Source: Leadbettera azotonutricia ZAS-9
GTDB lineage: Bacteria; Spirochaetota; Spirochaetia; Treponematales; Breznakiellaceae
Length of the DNA stretch: 64,000 nucleotides
Direction: 5' to 3'
Assembly (NCBI RefSeq): GCF_000214355.1
Contig: NC_015577.1
Span: forward strand, 2,719,389 to 2,783,388
Position numbers and translations under genes: made by a program. This document shows positions 17,546 through 25,844 of this stretch, one piece after another. Below the pieces are notes generated by a model. That model was not told where the DNA came from. It was given only the letters and a program-made list of their open reading frames with translations, and searched no databases. Every line of letters begins with the position of its first letter. Within the stretch, counting starts at the first letter, position 1.

Positions 17546-19301
17546 GGCCCGCTTAAGGCAGTTATTGTCCGGCAATCCACTAAAGCCTGTGGGGCTTGCG
17601 GGACTGATCCTTGCCCTTGTCTTTGCCTGGGCCCTGCTGTTCTATTCCGTAATCCGCGACAAAGGTGTTTACCCCGAAAATGCCCAGCAATCAGGCAGCA
17701 CGTTTAGCCGCGATTTAGCCCGCTGCGATGCAGCTTTCCTCCAGGAAAGCCCCGAAGCCCTTGACCGTATGTTAAGCAGGCTTGAAAAACGGGCCAAAGG
17801 CCAGGAAGAGCGGCTTTCACTATTGAAACGCCGCCGGGATCTTGCCCGCCGGAACATACGGCGCGACCCCCGCTGGCTTGCTGGCTATGAAAAATCCGCC
17901 AGGGATGCCGCAACCGCCTTCCCCTACTCCGAGCCTATTGCCGCTATTGCCATAGAAGCTATACTCCTTGCCAATGATCACCCTGCGGGGGAAGCCCTTG
18001 CCCTCCTAAAGACCTTGTCCGGCAGGGTAACCCAGCCCCGTTTTGACACCCTGGTTTTGAGCCTCCTGGCACTTGGAGGGGATTTGGAAAGCCCCGCAAA
18101 AGCCATCGCGGTTCCCGGCATCGGGGCCCTTCTTGGCCTGGATCTCCCAGGGCTTCCTGCCCCGGTAACGCAGGATCTCCTTGTGGACAAGGCCCTCCTG
18201 GATATTTTGCGGGGCGAGGCAGCGGGAACGAGGCTTGCCAACCTCATCAGGGAAAACCCGGAGGATCGGAGGCTTTTGCGCATGGGGGCTGAATATTTTT
18301 ACGATTACGGGAACCCCCTGAGGGCAGCCGAATTATTCGCTCGCCTTGGCGACGATGAAAGCCTTATCCGCGAGGCCGACGCCCTGGCCCTGGCAGGACT
18401 CGACTCCATACCCGCAGCCAGGAACATCTGGACGGCCCTGGGCGCTTCGGCAGGAACTTCACCGGGCGCAGGGCAAGCTTCTGCGGCGAAGTCCAGGGCT
18501 ATACAATCCCGGAGCCTCTACAACCTTGCTGCCACTTCGCCTACCGAAAGAGAAGCCGCCGCTTGGCTGGAAAAATTCTTCACCGCCAGGTCTATGGGGA
18601 ACATTGAAAACCCAGGGCCTAGGGAGAGTTTTTACGATCCCTACGACAGTGCAGGCATTTACGGCATTATCCGCTATACGAGGCTGCAGGACACAGCCCG
18701 CAGTATAGCCATACTCGAAGATGAAACCCTTGCGTCAAGCCCCCTGCTGGATCTGGAACTCCTCCGCCGCAGGCTGGAAACCTTGCCCAATAATCGTTCA
18801 GCCGCCGAGGTCTGGCTCCTTCTTGGCCGCCACCCCGGCGACGGAGACCTTTACCAGTGGGGCGCCTACTGGTTTGACCGCCAAAAGCTTTACACCGAAA
18901 CCGCCCAGCTCCTCAAAATCGCGTCCAACAACTTCATCAGCGCCCCCTGGATGGACCTGCACCAGGGCCTATCATACCTCAGGCAGGAAAAAACCGGGGA
19001 GGCTGAAAAACTTTTTAAAGAGGCTCTTGCAAAAGGAAGCCGCGACTGGCGGGTGTCCGCCAATTTAGCCCGCATACAGGAAGGCCGCCGTTCCATTGCC
19101 GCAGCCCTCGAAAGCTACGAAAACGCCGCAGCCCTGGCCCCGGATCTTAAGGATGTCTCAAGGCTCCAGGTGCGCATAAGCCGCTGCCTCGAAGCCCTGG
19201 GCCAAAAAGAGGATGGCCGCCGTGCTTTGGAAAAGGCCCTGGAACTGGACCCGGATAATATCACAGCCCGGCATGAACTCAGGCGGATGGAAATATACTA
19301 A
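17520..19301 (+). CDS. membrane-anchored TPR-repeat protein
   Basis: The 593-residue protein has a basic N-terminus, one membrane segment (LAGLILALVFAWALLFYSVI, about residues 25-45) and a long helical region. Near the C-terminus the repeats are clear TPRs (AEKLFKEALAKGSRDWRVSANLARIQEG, ALESYENAAALAPD, GRRALEKALELDPDNITARHEL). TPR proteins act as scaffolds for protein complexes; the partner is unknown. Position directly after nusB with overlapping reading frames suggests one operon. The stop is followed by a hairpin shared with the convergent groES gene. Confidence 0.75.
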   Translation: MAKKTRQSKARLRQLLSGNPLKPVGLAGLILALVFAWALLFYSVIRDKGVYPENAQQSGSTFSRDLARCDAAFLQESPEALDRMLSRLEKRAKGQEERLSLLKRRRDLARRNIRRDPRWLAGYEKSARDAATAFPYSEPIAAIAIEAILLANDHPAGEALALLKTLSGRVTQPRFDTLVLSLLALGGDLESPAKAIAVPGIGALLGLDLPGLPAPVTQDLLVDKALLDILRGEAAGTRLANLIRENPEDRRLLRMGAEYFYDYGNPLRAAELFARLGDDESLIREADALALAGLDSIPAARNIWTALGASAGTSPGAGQASAAKSRAIQSRSLYNLAATSPTEREAAAWLEKFFTARSMGNIENPGPRESFYDPYDSAGIYGIIRYTRLQDTARSIAILEDETLASSPLLDLELLRRRLETLPNNRSAAEVWLLLGRHPGDGDLYQWGAYWFDRQKLYTETAQLLKIASNNFISAPWMDLHQGLSYLRQEKTGEAEKLFKEALAKGSRDWRVSANLARIQEGRRSIAAALESYENAAALAPDLKDVSRLQVRISRCLEALGQKEDGRRALEKALELDPDNITARHELRRMEIY

Positions 19302-19313
19302 GAAGCATGCCAG

Positions 19314-19343
19314 TAAAAAAAGCCCGGCTTTCACCGGGCTTTA
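19314..19343 (-). terminator. groES terminator between convergent genes
   Basis: On the minus strand a perfect stem AAGCCCGG/CCGGGCTT with a six-base loop is followed by seven T residues, a classic intrinsic terminator 20 bases after the groES stop. On the plus strand the same stem is followed by only three Ts, so it would act weakly for the TPR gene. Confidence 0.85.
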
Positions 19344-19361
19344 GGGGGCGCAGGGGCAGGT

Positions 19362-19628
19362 TTACTCGATGACTGCCAGAATATCCGCCATCTTGAGGAT
19401 GAGGTACTCGTTCCCGTCGATCTTGACCTGGGTGCCGGCGTACTTGTCGTACATGACTTTCTGGCCGGCTTTGACCTTGATGACTTCTTTGTCATCCCCT
19501 ACTTCAACTACTGTGCCCTGCTGGGTCTTTTCCTGGGCGGTGTCGGGAATAATGATACCGCCAGCGGTTTTCGCTTCGCTCTTTTCGAGTTTCACCATGA
19601 CCCGGTCTGCTAAGGGTTTTACCTTCAT
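19362..19628 (-). CDS. groES: co-chaperonin GroES
   Basis: The 88-residue protein has the GroES pattern: MKVKPLADRVMVKLEKSEAK, the mobile loop ETAGGIIIPDTAQEKTQQG-like segment (residues 18-36), and GQKVMYDKYAGTQVKIDGNE with YLILKMADILAVIE at the end. GroES caps GroEL and assists protein folding. GGAGG lies six bases before the ATG. The gene stands alone; no groEL is adjacent, which is also the case in other treponemes I know of. Promoter and terminator are both visible. Confidence 0.96.
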   Translation of the reverse strand: MKVKPLADRVMVKLEKSEAKTAGGIIIPDTAQEKTQQGTVVEVGDDKEVIKVKAGQKVMYDKYAGTQVKIDGNEYLILKMADILAVIE

Positions 19629-19674
19629 ATATACCTCCGTTGTACTATGATTAATTGAGTATCTGGTTATATAG

Positions 19675-19704
19675 AATATACATAAAATTGCCCCTAAAGG
19701 TCAA
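19675..19704 (-). promoter_or_regulatory. groES promoter
   Basis: The minus strand reads TTGACC, an 18-base spacer and TATATT, followed by about 46 bases of leader with a strong GGAGG. No CIRCE inverted repeat (TTAGCACTC type) is visible. Confidence 0.6.
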
Positions 19705-20051
19705 GAAAAAAATCAAAATTTTATGAAAAGACTGCACTGAAATGGCAAAACCGGGTTGAAGGAACATTGTTTTTGCTTTTGCTCGTGAAATGGGTCATTT
19801 TGATACAGTTTTTCCCCTGATTTTTTGAAAAGGGTCATAATGAAACTCTTTTTGAAACCTATCGATTTGTTGCAGGAACAGATGCCTCCCAAAGCCTGAC
19901 AAAGGATGAACCAATATGTGTGTAATTCGTTACTATATAAGGAATTACTTGAAATTGGAAAATTTTCGAATGAAGCCATAAAAATGGACTGGCTTGGCAT
20001 GGAAATTGCTAATATATAGGTGTAACAAAATATAGCAAGGAGCTTTGACGA
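19705..20051. other. AT-rich intergenic region without a supported gene
   Basis: This tract between groES and the sigma-factor gene contains no reading frame with a recognisable product or ribosome-binding site. It ends in the sigma-gene leader, with AGGAG nine bases before that ATG and TATATA about 35 bases before it. I see no hairpin, repeat or tRNA in it. Confidence 0.5.
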
Positions 20052-20930
20052 ATGACAAAACAAATGGCAAAAAAAACGGCTCGGGTTAAGAGGATCAATT
20101 CTGACGAAAATACTCTTTCTCTTTATTTAAAAGAGATTAGCCATATCCCTCTTTTGACCAGGGAAGAAGAGGACGAGGTTGCCAGGAAAGCTGCACAGGG
20201 CAGCATGGCTGCCAGGAACAAGCTGGTCAGCGCCAACCTCCGCTTTGTAGTCAATGTGGCAAAGAAATTCCAGGGCCAGGGCCTGCCCCTCCCGGATCTT
20301 ATCAGTGAAGGCAATCTCGGACTTATGCACGCCATCGAGCGTTATGACGTTGACAAGGGCTATCACTTTATTTCCTATGCGGTCTGGTGGATACGCCAGT
20401 CCATATTTAAGGCTGTCCGCGAAAAATCCAGGATGATCAGGCTGCCCTCCAACAAGGCCAACGAAGTGATCCAGGTTGAAAGGGCCAGGGATAAGGTCCG
20501 GGGCAACCAGAGCCACGAAAGCGAGCTCAGGGAAATCGCCGGCATCCTCGACATGGATGCCAGCCATGTGGACGAGATCCTCAATATTTCCCGTGACATG
20601 GTGTCGCTCGATAACCCTGTGAGCATTGAAAATGACTCGGCTACCATTGGGGATTTCGTTGAAGACGACAAATACATAGCCCCCGAGGAGCACGCGGTAA
20701 CAAGCGCCCTCCAGGGCGATATTGAGACCCTGCTGGGAAGCCTTAACCACAGGGAAGCGGAAGTCCTCCGTTTCCGCTACGGCTTGATGGAAGGCGGCCC
20801 CATGTCCCTTAAGGAAATCGGCGACCACTTCAACCTTACAAAAGAGCGGATACGCCAGATTGAAAACAACGCCATCACAAGGCTTCGGACCCCCTCCCGC
20901 CGGCGGGTGCTTGCAAACTATGTAGCCTAA
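20052..20930 (+). CDS. RNA polymerase sigma factor, sigma-70 family (RpoD/RpoS group)
   Basis: The 292-residue protein has region 1.2 (LSLYLKEISHIPLLTREEED), region 2 (ANLRFVVNVAKKFQGQGLPL, ERYDVDKGYHFISYAVWWIR), region 3 (ELREIAGILDMDASHVDEIL) and region 4 with its helix-turn-helix (MSLKEIGDHFNLTKERIRQI). It lacks the acidic region 1.1 and the large insertion of primary sigma factors, so it may be a group 2 (RpoS-like) factor or a short primary factor. The -10 and -35 contact regions look complete. The stop interlocks with the stop of the convergent aldolase gene. Confidence 0.88.
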   Translation: MTKQMAKKTARVKRINSDENTLSLYLKEISHIPLLTREEEDEVARKAAQGSMAARNKLVSANLRFVVNVAKKFQGQGLPLPDLISEGNLGLMHAIERYDVDKGYHFISYAVWWIRQSIFKAVREKSRMIRLPSNKANEVIQVERARDKVRGNQSHESELREIAGILDMDASHVDEILNISRDMVSLDNPVSIENDSATIGDFVEDDKYIAPEEHAVTSALQGDIETLLGSLNHREAEVLRFRYGLMEGGPMSLKEIGDHFNLTKERIRQIENNAITRLRTPSRRRVLANYVA

Positions 20931-22066
20931 TGGCTTGCGGAAACCTTTGAGCGGTAGCGTTCCACTTCCCAATTGTTGATAAAATCAATCTTGTCTTTGG
21001 TCATAAAGAGCACGCCGCCGAAGCTCTCTGCATAGACTGCTACTTTGACTGCGTCGTTGAAAAGCTCCACTGCGGTAGCTGCTGTTTTTTCTGAATTGCC
21101 CAGGCCGAAAATGCCCAGCCCCTGTATGGCTGCGATTTTGGGCAGCCTGCCCGTCTTTTCAATATGGGCTTTCCAGGCTGATCCTAAAGCGGACACATCG
21201 CTCACAAAAAGGGGATCGCTTCCGGCATACACTATATGATCCGGGGTCAGGGCCGAGGAAACGGGCTTGAAGGCATCTTTATTCGCCAAAAGTTTTGCAA
21301 GTTCATTGTTGCGTTCAAAACGGACGAACCAGGGCAGGGCATCAGCGCCCTGGGGGTCCGATTTTTCTGCCAGCGAGAGAAGCTCCTTTCCCACCGACGC
21401 GGAACTGCCATAGGCAAGCTGCGTTCCGCCAAGGTCAGGATTCCGGATTATCTTGCCTTCCAGGGTATCCATGATTTTTGCATAGATAGCCTTGATACCC
21501 TCAGTGCTATCGGCGCCTACAAAAACCCCGTGGTTCTGGAGGAAAATAATCTCCGGCGCCTTGCCTTTGGCAGCCTTATAGGCGTCCATGGCTTCCTTCA
21601 CTTTGAGGGAAAGTATGTAGCCCGGGTTGGTGATGGGTATCCAGACAGCCTCGCCGCCAAAGAGTTCCTTAACCGCTGCTTCGCCCTTTTGGGCGCAGCC
21701 AAGGCCGTTCACCAGGCTGGGGTGGGTATGCACCACATAGGCAAAGGGCAGGATGTCGTGGAGGAGAGTCTCCACGCTGGGCCGCTTGCTTTCTTCCCCT
21801 GGGCATTTGGCTGCCATCATGTCCGCCAGGACAGCGGACTCCCGCTGATCCGTGTCCTCGGGGTAATCCTTCTCCCAGATAGCTGCGAGCCTGGCCCTGT
21901 CCATCTTCACAAAATCTTCAGGCTTAATCACCGCAAGGCGCGTGCCCGAACCTTTTATGTAGAGATTGGCTGTATCTTTGAAGGAGGTATTGCCCCCGCC
22001 TGCTATAACATAATCAGTATCAGCCCCGTAGAAACGGGAAATGTCGGCTAATTCTTGTAAACCCAT
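20927..22066 (-). CDS. class II aldolase/adducin family protein
   Basis: The 379-residue protein has the zinc-binding class II aldolase pattern: AGGGNTSFKD near residue 24, VVHTHPSLVNGLGC (two zinc His residues) and FLQNHGVFVG (third His). It resembles the N-terminal, aldolase half of the bifunctional aldolase/short-chain dehydrogenases (RhaD/YphJ type). The matching dehydrogenase half appears here as a separate gene about 7.6 kb away. It would split a phosphorylated ketose or similar into two smaller carbonyl compounds. It faces the deoR gene, whose product is the probable regulator. AGGGG lies seven bases before the ATG. Confidence 0.82.
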   Translation of the reverse strand: MGLQELADISRFYGADTDYVIAGGGNTSFKDTANLYIKGSGTRLAVIKPEDFVKMDRARLAAIWEKDYPEDTDQRESAVLADMMAAKCPGEESKRPSVETLLHDILPFAYVVHTHPSLVNGLGCAQKGEAAVKELFGGEAVWIPITNPGYILSLKVKEAMDAYKAAKGKAPEIIFLQNHGVFVGADSTEGIKAIYAKIMDTLEGKIIRNPDLGGTQLAYGSSASVGKELLSLAEKSDPQGADALPWFVRFERNNELAKLLANKDAFKPVSSALTPDHIVYAGSDPLFVSDVSALGSAWKAHIEKTGRLPKIAAIQGLGIFGLGNSEKTAATAVELFNDAVKVAVYAESFGGVLFMTKDKIDFINNWEVERYRSKVSASH

Positions 22067-22125
22067 GATTGTCCCCTTGTGAAAATATCTTATACTTAAC
22101 TATCAATTTATGCAACTTATCAGAA

Positions 22126-22190
22126 AATTTGCGTTTTTCTTGCAAATTCCTTTTGTTTCGCTTGCGTTTATTTTTTTAATGTGATATATT
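22126..22190. promoter_or_regulatory. deoR promoter and candidate operator
   Basis: TTGCGT (22162-22167), 17 bases and TATATT (22185-22190) form a good promoter for deoR; the -10 ends 11 bases before the ATG. A perfect inverted repeat AATTTGC...GCAAATT with a nine-base spacer (22126-22148) lies in the divergent region and could be the DeoR binding site. Two copies of TTGCGTTT also occur here. Confidence 0.5.
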
Positions 22191-22201
22191 CATAAGCAGA
22201 T

Positions 22202-22993
22202 ATGGAATCTGGCGTAAGAGAAAGGATAATCATCGACTCTCTTCTGGAAAAAGGGGCTATTTCCGTAGCCGATCTGAGCCGGGATCTCGAAGTTTCGGAG
22301 GTTACCATACGCTCGGATCTGAATAGCCTCGAGAAAAAAGGCCTTTTGAACCGGGTCCACGGCGGCGCTGTCACAGCCCTCCACCCCCACATCCTTGAAA
22401 GGCAGAACCTCAGGATCGAAGAAAAGCACAACATAGCCCGGTCGGCAGCAGGTCTGGTGCAGTCAGGCGATACCATCATGGTAGAAGCCGGAACCACCCC
22501 TGCCCTCGTCTGCCGTTACCTGGGGGGCAAGCGGGACATCCACGTGATCACCAACTCGGTTCTGGCCTTCCAGGCTGCCAAAAACAACCCATCTCTTAAA
22601 ATCACCCTGTGCGGGGGGGAATTCCGTAGCAGCACCGAATCCTTTGTGGGCCCCATTGCCGAAGAAACCATAGGCCGCTTCAATGTGCGCTTTGCCTTTG
22701 TGGGCACCGACGGTTTCAGTGCCCGCCAGGGTATCACCACCCATCTTCTCGAAGGTGGGGAAATTATCAAAGTGATGAAGACACGGGCGCTCAAAACCAT
22801 ACTCATCACGGACTCAACCAAATACGACCAGGCGGGGCCTGTTACCATCATGCCCCTTTCGGGCGTGGACGGGATCATCACCGATGCCGAGATGCCCCCC
22901 GAGGCAGCAGCGGAGATGAAGGAGGATTCTCGTATCCTCCAAATAGAAGAAGAAAAAGACGCCGCAGTTTTGCGGTATTGGTTTACCAAATAG
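22202..22993 (+). CDS. DeoR-family transcriptional regulator
   Basis: The 263-residue protein has the DeoR helix-turn-helix at the N-terminus (RERIIIDSLLEKGAISVADL, LEVSEVTIRSDLNSLEKKGL, LNRVHGGAV). The sugar-phosphate-sensing domain follows (GDTIMVEAGTTPALVCRYL, HVITNSVLAF, LCGGEFRSSTESFVGP, FVGTDGFS, ILITDSTKYDQ). DeoR proteins usually repress sugar catabolic operons and respond to a phosphorylated intermediate. Its place between the aldolase and the dehydrogenase genes makes it the likely regulator of the whole cluster. It begins close to its promoter with no clear Shine-Dalgarno. Confidence 0.9.
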   Translation: MESGVRERIIIDSLLEKGAISVADLSRDLEVSEVTIRSDLNSLEKKGLLNRVHGGAVTALHPHILERQNLRIEEKHNIARSAAGLVQSGDTIMVEAGTTPALVCRYLGGKRDIHVITNSVLAFQAAKNNPSLKITLCGGEFRSSTESFVGPIAEETIGRFNVRFAFVGTDGFSARQGITTHLLEGGEIIKVMKTRALKTILITDSTKYDQAGPVTIMPLSGVDGIITDAEMPPEAAAEMKEDSRILQIEEEKDAAVLRYWFTK

Positions 22994-23009
22994 TTTCATA
23001 GGAGACAAT

Positions 23010-24422
23010 ATGGCCCATGTTTTGATCATGCCCAGGCAGGGCAATACCGTTGAATCCTGCATCATCGGTGAATGGAAGGTAAAAGAGGGGGATACGGTCC
23101 AGGCCGATACCCCGGTCTGCGTAGTGGAAACCGACAAGGCAACTTTTGAAGTCCCCTCGGGCGCTTCAGGCACAGTGCTCAAGATATTCCACAGCCAGGG
23201 CGACGATGTACCGGTACTCCAGCCTATTATGGTGGTGGGGAACCCCGGCGAGAATTGGGAAGCGGCGGTCCCCGGCGGTGCCTCGGCTGCGAGCGCGGCT
23301 CAAGCAGCACCGGCGGCGGCCTCTGGCGCAACCTCAGCGGCACTTGCCGTCTCTGTCCCAGCCGTTGAGGCAGTACAAGCCCCGGCGCCCCAGACGGAGG
23401 GTCATTTGGCCGCGTCCCCCAGGGCGAAAAAACTGGCTGACGCTGAAGCGGTTGATATACGCACCCTCGGCGGTTCAGGCCCCGGCGGGCGCATCATTGA
23501 GGTTGACGTGGCTGCAGCGCTTGCGGCAAGGCCACCCCTCACGGAAGCTGCAAAGGACGAACTGAGGAAGCGCATTGCTGTGGGCCTTCCTGCGGGTACT
23601 GCCGGCCAGGGTACGGGCATTGGCGGCAGGTTCACACTCGGCGATCTTGCTTCCGGCGGGGCAGGTTCAGGAGCGGTTGTCGGAACATCTCCACCGGCTG
23701 CGTCTTCCGCTGCGCCTGCTCCGGGCGGATTCACCGATATACCCATTAAGGGCATACGAAAAGTCATCGCGGATCAGATGATGAATTCTCACACCAACAC
23801 TGCGGCCTTTACACTTAATACTTCTGCATCAGTAGTAAACCTGCAAAAACTTCGGGCGAGGTTTAAGGCAAGCGATCCTGAACTGGGGCTCAGCAAAATT
23901 ACCCTTAACGATTTGGTCCTGTTTGCGGCATCCAGGGTACTGCCTCTTTACACGTATATGAATGCCCACAGGCTCGACGGAGTGGTGAGAGCGTATAACG
24001 ATGTGCAGCTCGGCGTGGCAGTTTCTACACCCAGGGGCCTCATGGTTCCAGTTATGAGGAACGCTGACAAACTGTCGCTTGTTCAAATCTCCCAGAAGGC
24101 AAGGGAGCTTGCGGAAGCATGCAGAAGCGGTTCTATTTCTCCGGACGATCTTCACGGTTCAACCTTTACGGTAACCAATTTGGGGAACACCGGGATTGAA
24201 AGTTTTTCACCGGTTATCAATATTCCCGAAGTGGCCATCATGGGGGTCTGCGGCATATCGCCCAAGGCCGCCGAGACTTCACCGGGAGTGTATGAGATAC
24301 TTCCCCATCTGGGGCTTTCCCTCACCATCGATCACGCGGTAGTAGATGGCGCCCCTGCGGCGGAATTCCTCAAGGCTTTTGCCGGGGCTATCCGGGATAT
24401 CGACATTTGGGTCGCAAAGTAA
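23010..24422 (+). CDS. dihydrolipoamide acyltransferase (E2) of a 2-oxo acid dehydrogenase complex
   Basis: The 470-residue protein has one lipoyl domain (residues 1-80, lipoyl lysine K43 in ETDKATFEVP) and an Ala/Pro-rich linker. A peripheral-subunit-binding domain follows (SPRAKKLADAEAVDIRTLGG), then a possible second, shorter one (ELRKRIAVGLPAG). The catalytic domain carries the active-site motif DHAVVDGAPAAEFL. E2 passes the acyl group from E1 to CoA and forms the core of the complex. The sequence does not say whether the substrate is pyruvate, acetoin or another oxo acid. GGAGA lies five bases before the ATG. It is followed directly by E3 and E1. Confidence 0.88.
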   Translation: MAHVLIMPRQGNTVESCIIGEWKVKEGDTVQADTPVCVVETDKATFEVPSGASGTVLKIFHSQGDDVPVLQPIMVVGNPGENWEAAVPGGASAASAAQAAPAAASGATSAALAVSVPAVEAVQAPAPQTEGHLAASPRAKKLADAEAVDIRTLGGSGPGGRIIEVDVAAALAARPPLTEAAKDELRKRIAVGLPAGTAGQGTGIGGRFTLGDLASGGAGSGAVVGTSPPAASSAAPAPGGFTDIPIKGIRKVIADQMMNSHTNTAAFTLNTSASVVNLQKLRARFKASDPELGLSKITLNDLVLFAASRVLPLYTYMNAHRLDGVVRAYNDVQLGVAVSTPRGLMVPVMRNADKLSLVQISQKARELAEACRSGSISPDDLHGSTFTVTNLGNTGIESFSPVINIPEVAIMGVCGISPKAAETSPGVYEILPHLGLSLTIDHAVVDGAPAAEFLKAFAGAIRDIDIWVAK

Positions 24423-24439
24423 GGTAAGGAAGGATAAAT

Positions 24440-25807
24440 ATGTACGATGTAATTATTATCGGCGGCGGCCCAGGGGGGTATCTTGCGGCTGAACGCCTGG
24501 GACACAGGGGCAAATCAGTGCTGCTGGTCGAAAAACAGCATCTGGGCGGAACCTGCCTCAACGTGGGCTGCATACCCACCAAGACTCTTCTCAATTCGGC
24601 GAAACATTATCTCCATGCCCAGGAGGCTGAACAGTTCGGCGTCCATGTTTCAGGGGTCAGTTTCAATATGAGTGAGATGATGGCCTGGAAAGAAAAAGTA
24701 GTAGAAACACTACGTTCAGGCGTGGCCTCCCAAATGAAACGTTGTAAGGTTGAAGTTGTCAACGGCATAGGCGTTCTCCAGGTAAAGGGAGCTTCGCGGG
24801 GTGTTACGGTAGACGGGAAGCTTTATGAAGCAAAGGCTGTGCTTATCGCGGCAGGTTCCGTACCCGCAGTGCCGCCCATTCCCGGTTCAAGGGATAATCC
24901 CAAGGTGCTTGATTCCACAGGCCTGCTTTCGGTAAAGGAAGCCCCTGCAAAACTCTGCGTCATAGGCGGCGGGGTCATAGGCATGGAATTTGCCAGTCTT
25001 TTCAGCACATTGGGCAGCAAGGTTTCGGTAATAGAAATGCTGGAGGAAATTATTCCCCCCATGGATAAGGATCATGCCCCCTTAATGAGGCGTTCACTTA
25101 AGAACACCGAATTCCATTTAGGCTGCAAAGTTACCCGCATCGAAGGGGGCACGGTGTTCTATACCACCAAGGAAGGAAAAGAAGAATCTTCCGCCGCAGA
25201 TATAGTGTTAATGGCCGTGGGCCGCAGGGCGGAGACCGCATCTTGGGGTGCCAAGGAAGCGGGCATCGACGTTACGCCCAAAGGTGTAAGCGTAGACGAC
25301 AAAATGCGCACCAATGTTCCCGGCGTATGGGCGGCAGGCGATGTGAATGGCAGAAGCATGCTGGCCCATTCTGCTTACCGCATGGCGGAAGTTGCCGTGA
25401 ACGATATCTGTGCATTCCTCGAAGGAACTAACAGTAACGATGCTATGCGTTACAATGCTATACCCTGGGCGGTGTACAGTATTCCTGAAGCCGCTGGCGT
25501 GGGCATGACCGAGCAGGAAGCCGCTGCCAAGGGCATTGCGATAAAAAAAGCGACAGCCCCCATGGTAATTTCAGGCCGCTTTATTGCCGAAAACGGCGTC
25601 AAGGCGCCGGGCGCAGTAAAAGTAATAGCCGAGGCAAGCACCAATAGAATACTGGGCATTCACGTTCTTGGGCCATATGCCTCGGAAATGATCTGGGGTG
25701 CTGCGGCTCTTATCGAAAATGAAATGCGGATCGCCGATGTAAAGGAAATGATCTTTCCCCATCCTTCTGTCTGCGAAGTTATACGTGAAGCAATTTGGAA
25801 TATATAA
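24440..25807 (+). CDS. lpdA: dihydrolipoyl dehydrogenase (E3)
   Basis: The 455-residue flavoenzyme reoxidises the lipoyl group of E2 with NAD. It shows the FAD motif GGGPGGY (residues 8-14), the redox disulfide C39-x4-C44 in GGTCLNVGCIPTK, the NAD-binding GGGVIGMEFASLFSTLGSKV, the second FAD motif TNVPGVWAAGDVNG and the C-terminal catalytic pair in FPHPSVCEVIREA. Its place between E2 and E1 indicates that it serves this complex. An AAGGA precedes the ATG by about seven bases. Confidence 0.92.
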   Translation: MYDVIIIGGGPGGYLAAERLGHRGKSVLLVEKQHLGGTCLNVGCIPTKTLLNSAKHYLHAQEAEQFGVHVSGVSFNMSEMMAWKEKVVETLRSGVASQMKRCKVEVVNGIGVLQVKGASRGVTVDGKLYEAKAVLIAAGSVPAVPPIPGSRDNPKVLDSTGLLSVKEAPAKLCVIGGGVIGMEFASLFSTLGSKVSVIEMLEEIIPPMDKDHAPLMRRSLKNTEFHLGCKVTRIEGGTVFYTTKEGKEESSAADIVLMAVGRRAETASWGAKEAGIDVTPKGVSVDDKMRTNVPGVWAAGDVNGRSMLAHSAYRMAEVAVNDICAFLEGTNSNDAMRYNAIPWAVYSIPEAAGVGMTEQEAAAKGIAIKKATAPMVISGRFIAENGVKAPGAVKVIAEASTNRILGIHVLGPYASEMIWGAAALIENEMRIADVKEMIFPHPSVCEVIREAIWNI

Positions 25808-25844
25808 GCATAAATACAATTAAGGTTATTAAGGAGTAAATGAA

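Noticed and set aside
19713-20063. Minus-strand frame of 116 codons before the sigma-factor gene
   Set aside because: Low-complexity, no recognisable domain or ribosome-binding site, and it overlaps the sigma-gene leader.
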